Positions 22,666-27,419 of a stretch of DNA of 27,419 nucleotides are shown here, in pieces. Location of the stretch: the NCBI GenBank assembly GCA_013375385.1, contig JABXJY010000009.1:1-27419 (forward strand). Direction: 5' to 3'. Position numbers and translations under genes: made by a program. Each line of letters starts with the position of its first letter. Positions within the stretch are counted from its first letter, which is position 1. The DNA comes from Desulfobacterales bacterium (GTDB taxonomy: Bacteria > Desulfobacterota > DSM-4660 > Desulfatiglandales > B25-G16). The notes under the pieces are model-generated. The model ran no database searches, had not been told where the DNA came from, and was given only the letters and a program-made list of their open reading frames with translations.

Positions 22666-23742
22666 TCAGCTCTCTTCCTTGAGCATAAGGTAAATGCCGA
22701 AGAGTAAGAACAGGAGGTTTGCCATCCATGCACCTAAAATCGGGGGCAGGGCCCCTGATAGGGCCAGAGACCGGGATAGGCCAAATGTCAGGAGATAGAG
22801 AAAGCTCATGCCGATGGCGATAGTAATACTAAAAGGAATTCCGCCTTTTTTCTTTCTCAAGGCAAGAGGCACCCCCACTAAGGTAAGGACCAGTGATATG
22901 AAGGGAAAGGCCAATTTGATATTGAGGTCTACCTGGCATCTGGTTGAGTCATAACCCTCCTGCCTTATCTTACGCGTGTAGTTTCTTAATTCCCAAAAAC
23001 TCATCTCCTCCGGTGCCTTCATCGTCCTCTCAAAGCTTTGAGGAGTCTCAGGAAGTTGCATGGTATGGTAGTCGAATCTAATTGATTTCCTTGATCCGTC
23101 AGGTTCAATCTTTTGGATAAACCCGTCATTAAGATACCAGATCCCCTCATTCCATGTTGCCTTCTTGGCAGAGATTCTCTTACTCAATTTGAAGTCCTCA
23201 TCAAAGAAGAAGATTGAAAGACCCTCCACTGTATTCTTCCTGCTGTCATAGACCCTAATCTGGTAGATGGAGTCCTTTCCCCTGTACCAGAGGTGGGATA
23301 ACTTGTAGGCCCCCCGAGGATTCTTTTTTTCAATGTGGATACTCCATATATCATTGGCCCTGGAGGTAGTAATAGGGACTATGGATTCAGCGAGGAAAAA
23401 GGACCCAATTCCAATAAGAATAGAGATTGCTATCAAGGGATAGGAGAGGTTAAAGGTGCTCAGTCCAGAATCCTTCATTGCCAGTATCTCGTTGTGCTTA
23501 TTCATTATGCCGAGCATTAACATGACAGAGATGAGGACTGATAACGGTATCATCTGTTGAACAATAAACGGTATCTGATAGATGAAATAGGAGACGGCAA
23601 CATTCATGGGGACATTGGCCTCATGGAATTTCTCTACTTTTCCAAAGAAGCTTATCACAAGGTAGAGTACCAGAAAGGTAATCAGGGAGATAAAGAAGAA
23701 CGAAAAGAATTCCTTGCAAAAATACCGTGTAATTATTTTCAT
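22666..23742 (-). CDS. lptG: Lipopolysaccharide export permease LptG/LptF family
   Basis: This 358-residue inner-membrane protein of the YjgP/YjgQ family forms, with LptF and the LptB ATPase, the ABC transporter that extracts LPS from the inner membrane. It begins ITRYFCKEFFSFFF, then has three N-terminal membrane helices with the family motif IPFIVQQMIPLSVLISVMLMLG and HNEILAMKDSG, a periplasmic domain (about 120-270), and three C-terminal helices (LNIKLAFPFISLVLTLVGVPLALR; a positively charged KKKGG turn; final LLFGIYLML). It could equally be LptF; the lone C-terminal layout fits LptG slightly better. Its presence indicates an outer membrane. It is last in the thrC-pcm run. Confidence 0.85.
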   Translation of the reverse strand: MKIITRYFCKEFFSFFFISLITFLVLYLVISFFGKVEKFHEANVPMNVAVSYFIYQIPFIVQQMIPLSVLISVMLMLGIMNKHNEILAMKDSGLSTFNLSYPLIAISILIGIGSFFLAESIVPITTSRANDIWSIHIEKKNPRGAYKLSHLWYRGKDSIYQIRVYDSRKNTVEGLSIFFFDEDFKLSKRISAKKATWNEGIWYLNDGFIQKIEPDGSRKSIRFDYHTMQLPETPQSFERTMKAPEEMSFWELRNYTRKIRQEGYDSTRCQVDLNIKLAFPFISLVLTLVGVPLALRKKKGGIPFSITIAIGMSFLYLLTFGLSRSLALSGALPPILGAWMANLLFLLFGIYLMLKEES

Positions 23743-23812
23743 CTTCAGGTTATCTTTGAATAGTTTCCCTTGTTAGTGGAGTAGTCAGTCGTATTTGTAT
23801 GATGAACTGCAC

Positions 23813-25315
23813 CTATCTTTTTTTTAGATCCAGGATTCTGGCAATCTCAGCTGCACTCGCTTTGATGAAGAGATCGAGGTCTTTGCCTTGGAGTGGCTTT
23901 CCAGCCTGTGGTAGTTTCCTGAGACCCTTTGGCTGGACTGAAATCGGAGTATTTCTGTATGCCTTTCTTGGCTTGACCTGGAATTCGGGTGGAAATCTGT
24001 TGGCAAGATACATATCCTGAAAGGAGGAGAATTTAAGGGTATGGGCCGTGGCAGCAAGTATACCTATCTCTCCCTTGGAAACAAGACCTCCCTCTATGGC
24101 CTTCATAAACCCTGCCATAGACTCGCCTCCCTGGGTACAGGCAATATGGCCATTCTTGTTTGCTATTATCATGGCATCCATTATCTCCTGTTCGGTTACA
24201 GATACGAAGAATATCCTTTCTTGACCGGCTGCCAGATTATATTCTCCAACTAAATCAATTACCCGTGGCATAGAGACAGGATTGCCGATCATGGCCGCCT
24301 GGGCAACACTCGGTTTTACCGTAACTGGCTCAAATCGCCGCCGCGAAGGGTCATCTTCCAGGTAATAGCGATAGACGGGGTCGGCATGATCTGACTGAAC
24401 GCCAATGATTTTGGGTAGTTCAGGAATGACGTTAGCTTTGAGAAATTTCAGAAAGCCACTGATGATGGCAGTTATGTTACCGGCATTGCCAATCGGAACA
24501 AATATAACCTTATCAGCCACCTGGTAGTCAAAGTCCTGGGCTATTTCAAAGGAATAGGATTCCTGGCCCAGAATTCTCCAGCTGTTCTTAGAATTTAAAA
24601 GGGCAACGTTATAGTTCTCGCTCAGCTCCTCTACTACCTTCATGCAGTCGTCGAAGACGCCAGGCACCTCCAAAACCGTTGCCCCACTTCCAAGGGGCTG
24701 TGAGAGCTGCTGTGGTGTGACCTTCCCTTTTGGGAGGAGAACGGCCGATTTGATAAGACCGGTCAGGTATGCGGAATACAGTGCCCCTGAGGCTGAGGTA
24801 TCTCCAGTAGATGCGCATATCGTCAATAGATCTTTTATATTCTTGTTTTTGGCCAGGTACGTTAGAAAGCTTAAGGCACAGGCCATTCCCCTATCCTTAA
24901 AGGACAGACTTGGATTCAGTCCTTCATATTTGAAATAGAACGGTCCGCCTGTGGCGGACTCGAGATTTTTGTTGGCCATAACTACGGGTGTATGTGCTTC
25001 GCCGAGATATAGTATGGCTTCCAAGGGGATAATGGGGGCAATGAACTCATAATAGCGGAAGATGCCCTTAAGGGGATTGAAGTTGAGCATCCCCCTGTAG
25101 TCAAAGATCTTTCTCCATAAGGCACCGTTAATATCTTTTGCCTTTCCTGTTGGCTGATGATAGAGCATCAATATCCCGCCGCACGATGGGCAGGTATAGA
25201 GAAGATGATCAATAGCGAATTCACCCCTGCAACCTAGACACCGATAGAACATGGTACCTGATGGCTCGGGTATCAGGTAGTGCCTGATATCATCGGGAAA
25301 TTCATTTAATTTCAT
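23813..25315 (-). CDS. thrC: Threonine synthase
   Basis: This 500-residue PLP enzyme converts O-phosphohomoserine to threonine. A zinc-ribbon-like N-terminus (CLGC and CPSCGG) precedes the fold II PLP domain, with the lysine that binds PLP in LNPSLSFKDRGMACAL, CASTGDTSASGALY, VPIGNAGN (phosphate-binding loop) and a substrate-region TQGGESMAGF. The length and the zinc-ribbon are as in the longer class of bacterial/archaeal threonine synthases. ATG 25315 has AGGGG upstream, 9 bp after the pcm stop. No unusual features were seen. Confidence 0.9.
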   Translation of the reverse strand: MKLNEFPDDIRHYLIPEPSGTMFYRCLGCRGEFAIDHLLYTCPSCGGILMLYHQPTGKAKDINGALWRKIFDYRGMLNFNPLKGIFRYYEFIAPIIPLEAILYLGEAHTPVVMANKNLESATGGPFYFKYEGLNPSLSFKDRGMACALSFLTYLAKNKNIKDLLTICASTGDTSASGALYSAYLTGLIKSAVLLPKGKVTPQQLSQPLGSGATVLEVPGVFDDCMKVVEELSENYNVALLNSKNSWRILGQESYSFEIAQDFDYQVADKVIFVPIGNAGNITAIISGFLKFLKANVIPELPKIIGVQSDHADPVYRYYLEDDPSRRRFEPVTVKPSVAQAAMIGNPVSMPRVIDLVGEYNLAAGQERIFFVSVTEQEIMDAMIIANKNGHIACTQGGESMAGFMKAIEGGLVSKGEIGILAATAHTLKFSSFQDMYLANRFPPEFQVKPRKAYRNTPISVQPKGLRKLPQAGKPLQGKDLDLFIKASAAEIARILDLKKR

Positions 25316-25324
25316 GTAAATCCC

Positions 25325-25972
25325 CTAATCTGACCAACCGTGGACACCGATGAGATTAACGAAACGACATCCTCCTAAATTATCTTGTTCCATACTGTCT
25401 CCCTTCCTGGTAACCTTTATCAATTCCTGACTGTATCTGTCACCAACAGGGACAATCATCCGCCCGTTGTCTGCCAGTTGATCCATAAGGGGCCCTGGTA
25501 AACTTGGTGCGCCTGCCGTTACCATGATGGCATCGAAAGGGGCATATTCCTTCCAGCCCAGTGTTCCATCAAAGGCCTTAAACAGGATATTGGTGTATCC
25601 TAGCCGGTCTAATAGTTTTCTGGCATTGACCATGAGTGATGTAATCCTCTCTATGGTATGGACCCTGCTCGACAATTCAGCCAGGATGGCTGTCTGATAA
25701 CCAGAACCTGTTCCTATCTCAAGGGTATTCTCGTCTCCCTTCAGCTCCAATGCCTCTGTCATGAGGGCCACAATATAAGGCTGTGATATGGTCTGTTTTT
25801 CCCCTATGGGAACCGGGTGGTCATTATATGCCTCCCCAGCCAGGGCCTCTTCTATGAAGAGGTGCCTGTGGATTTTACCCATAGCTTCGAGAACCCTTTC
25901 ATCTCTTATACCCCGGGGGATCAACTGGTTTTTTACCATCCTTTCTCTTGCGAGGGCAAAATCCTGTGACAT
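25325..25972 (-). CDS. pcm: Protein-L-isoaspartate O-methyltransferase
   Basis: This 215-residue SAM-dependent enzyme repairs isoaspartyl residues in aged proteins. It starts with RERMVKNQLIPRGIRDERVLEAM and has ISQPYIVALMTEAL, the SAM-binding motif LEIGTGSGYQTAILAEL, and FDAIMVTAGAPSLPGPLMDQL, all typical of the family. The length is normal. No ribosome site is obvious at ATG 25972, and the DNA just upstream carries a dispersed-repeat fragment (AAGTGAGCTAAAGTG, 25993-26007). The gene lies in a minus-strand run with thrC. Confidence 0.93.
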   Translation of the reverse strand: MSQDFALARERMVKNQLIPRGIRDERVLEAMGKIHRHLFIEEALAGEAYNDHPVPIGEKQTISQPYIVALMTEALELKGDENTLEIGTGSGYQTAILAELSSRVHTIERITSLMVNARKLLDRLGYTNILFKAFDGTLGWKEYAPFDAIMVTAGAPSLPGPLMDQLADNGRMIVPVGDRYSQELIKVTRKGDSMEQDNLGGCRFVNLIGVHGWSD

Positions 25973-25992
25973 GAAACGCTACGGCCCTATCT

Positions 25993-26007
25993 AAGTGAGC
26001 TAAAGTG
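25993..26007. repeat. Single copy of AAGTGAGCTAAAGTG dispersed repeat
   Basis: The 15-bp phrase matches the direct repeats at 19960 and 20015. It sits between the PurN-like gene and pcm, together with ATGAAACGCTA, which also resembles the outer arm of the palindromic repeat at 18703. Confidence 0.6.
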
Positions 26008-26014
26008 TCTGAGG

Positions 26015-26818
26015 TTATTTCTCAACCCGGTAGCCTTTGGGTGCGGGGTGCCCATCTACATAAACGTTGTTATTTTCATCCAGAGCAAAGCGTCCCCTGG
26101 CAATCATCTCCACCGTTAGAGGAAAGATCTTCCAGTCACCTATCTCTTTAAGGCGTCTCTGGTGTTCATCCACCACTTTCTTAAAGGCGGCCTTATCTTT
26201 CAGCAGATCCGGCAAGGCGGTGGGCAATTCAACTTTTAGGGGGCTTGAGACCATCAGCAGAGGGCCAGTATCCACCCCAGCATCTGTCCAGATGGTTGAG
26301 GAACGTAAAGACGTCTCTCCGCTGGCTATTGCATCAGCTACTCCACGATCGCCAATATACTGCCTTTTTCCATGAGGTGTACATATGGATAGATCAGCTG
26401 GATGCACATTGACACATCTATTTAATGTCAGGTAACTCATGTATCCTGCCAGGGCAATGATATCGATGTCAAAGGCCTCGACCAAACGAGAGGCCACAGA
26501 GTCAAACTCTTTTCTGGCTGCCATCCCTTCAGGGGTCAAGTGGGTCCTCTTTAATCCTTTTAGGGAGTGGAATTTTCGTATATCGTAACTGAAGTAGGGG
26601 ATTCCTGCATCAAGGGCAATCTTTTCTCCTGCTGAGCCACTGTCAGAGCGATCACTGAAGATGAAGATAATCTTAAAGGGGGAACCACCGGGCTCACTTT
26701 CCAGTTCCTTTTGCCTTTCACGAAGCCGGATAACATTGGTTCCTGAGCCCGACATGAAGGCTGCCACCCTCATGACCCTGCCCCTTGCTTGAGGATCAAA
26801 GATCGGTGTGATTGTCAT
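26015..26818 (-). CDS. PurN-like formyltransferase family protein
   Basis: This 267-residue protein has the fold of phosphoribosylglycinamide formyltransferase: FMSGSGTNVIRL near the N-terminus, IIALAGYMSYL, catalytic Asn/His in NVHPADLS, and the catalytic Asp in TDAGVDTGPLL. It is longer than PurN (about 200 residues), with an inserted RKFHSLKGLKRTHLTPEG segment and a C-terminal tail. It may make formyl-GAR for purine synthesis using 10-formyl-H4F, or act as a different formyltransferase. The frame is open from GTG 26827, but AAAAGGTGA 8 nt upstream selects ATG 26818. It is first in the minus-strand run ending with lptG. Confidence 0.82.
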   Translation of the reverse strand: MTITPIFDPQARGRVMRVAAFMSGSGTNVIRLRERQKELESEPGGSPFKIIFIFSDRSDSGSAGEKIALDAGIPYFSYDIRKFHSLKGLKRTHLTPEGMAARKEFDSVASRLVEAFDIDIIALAGYMSYLTLNRCVNVHPADLSICTPHGKRQYIGDRGVADAIASGETSLRSSTIWTDAGVDTGPLLMVSSPLKVELPTALPDLLKDKAAFKKVVDEHQRRLKEIGDWKIFPLTVEMIARGRFALDENNNVYVDGHPAPKGYRVEK

Positions 26819-27065
26819 TACAGTCACCTTTTCAAATCTAGCATCTTCATCTAAAGATAATCAAGATTGATGTTTGCCAAGCATGTGGGCTCTGCCTGTC
26901 CAGCCAACCAGCCTACCAACCTCTTTACACGTGATCATAGCCAATTTTCAAGAAAAAACAAGGCAAAACCCCTGCTCATTGCCTCGGCTTTTTTGGATCC
27001 GGAGAATTCAGGACAAGAGCTAACCCAGCAAAGGCATAGCTTGGTAGTATAGGAAATCCCATTTT

Positions 27066-27116
27066 TCACCCCCTCCCAAACCCTCCCCCTTGAAGGGGAG
27101 GGCAGGGTCCGGGTGA
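27066..27116. repeat. GC-rich palindrome in the gap between fabF and the PurN-like gene
   Basis: CCCTCCCC and GGGGAGGG (27081-27102) form an 8-bp stem around CTTGAA, within an outer pair TCACCC (27066-27071) and GGGTGA (27111-27116). It lies downstream of fabF on the minus strand but is not followed by a T-run, so it looks more like a dispersed palindrome than a typical terminator. The rest of the 26819-27149 gap shows nothing recognisable. Confidence 0.6.
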
Positions 27117-27149
27117 TAACTTGATAAGTCAAGTAATGTATATTCTTTC

Positions 27150-27419
27150 TTACTCTTCATATTTCTTAAAAACAAGGCTTGCGTTTATACCTCCGAAACC
27201 AAATGAATTTGAAAGGGCAAATCTTATAACTGATCGCCGAGCTTGATGGGGAACATAATCTAAATCACATTTGGGATCAGCCTCATCCAGATTAATGGTC
27301 GGAGGTATTATACCTTCTTGCAAGGTTTTTGCTGTAAATATCCCCTCCACAGCACCAGCAGCCCCCCACATATGCCCTATCATCGATTTATTGGCACTGA
27401 TCATGATCTCTTTTGCCCT
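27150..27419 (-). CDS. fabF: 3-oxoacyl-ACP synthase II, C-terminal part (5' end outside window)
   Basis: These last 89 codons of a beta-ketoacyl-ACP synthase carry the KSMIGHMWGAAGAVEG motif with the conserved Lys and catalytic His, then GIIPPTINLDEADPKCDLDYVP and the terminal SNSFGFGGINASLVFKKY, all close to FabF. The enzyme condenses malonyl-ACP with acyl-ACP in fatty acid synthesis. The frame is open through the right edge of the window. The protein may instead belong to another FabF-like ketosynthase (for example of a biosynthetic cluster), which the missing N-terminus would decide. Confidence 0.9.
   Translation of the reverse strand, partial: RAKEIMISANKSMIGHMWGAAGAVEGIFTAKTLQEGIIPPTINLDEADPKCDLDYVPHQARRSVIRFALSNSFGFGGINASLVFKKYEE

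Overview
The window looks like the chromosome of a strictly anaerobic, Gram-negative bacterium that uses the tetrahydrofolate Wood-Ljungdahl pathway, most likely a Desulfobacterota (deltaproteobacterial) lineage. The evidence is an Hdr/Mvh-type electron-transfer operon fused to methylene-tetrahydrofolate reductase and formate dehydrogenase genes, a selenocysteine codon in an HdrA-like gene, an LptG lipopolysaccharide exporter (outer membrane), many stand-alone receiver proteins, and dispersed palindromic repeats. The taxonomy is inference; there is no rRNA or other marker gene here.

Region 1 (1-7600, minus strand) is one long operon read right to left: HdrA-like flavoprotein (TTG start), a second HdrA/QmoB-like flavoprotein, mvhD, metV, metF, hdrC, a selenocysteine-containing HdrA-FdhB-like hybrid, and fdhA (cut by the window edge). 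Genes overlap (TAATG, ATGA) or nearly touch, except for a palindromic repeat between hdrC and the hybrid gene. Together they look like a soluble machine that moves electrons between formate, flavins, Fe-S clusters and methylene-H4F. No hdrB is present in the visible part.

Region 2 (7600-18600, minus strand) is a signalling block: a second metF that overlaps a membrane sensor kinase and its receiver protein; a duplicated pair of AcuB-type CBS-ACT protein plus receiver protein; and, between the two copies, a GAF-containing membrane kinase with a receiver protein. None of the five receiver proteins in the window has a recognisable DNA-binding domain. The duplicated pair shares 931 bp of perfect identity inside more diverged flanks, as expected from gene conversion. 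A decayed, rearranged hydrogenase maturation protease lies next to the first copy.

An element of about 105-110 bp occurs three times, always upstream of a minus-strand unit and in the same orientation: before the hdr/met/fdh operon, before metF2, and before the second CBS-receiver pair. It combines operator-like TAGG...CCTA palindromes with a conserved hairpin and appears to tie the C1/electron-transfer genes and the signalling genes into one regulon. This is the most novel-looking non-coding signal in the window.

Region 3 (18600-27419) is more ordinary: a plus-strand lipoprotein beta-propeller with a frame problem at its N-terminus, then hbd, a glycosyltransferase and a receiver protein (plus strand); then, on the minus strand, lptG, thrC, pcm, a PurN-like formyltransferase and the 3' end of fabF. 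No tRNA, rRNA, CRISPR array, prophage or intact transposase was seen.
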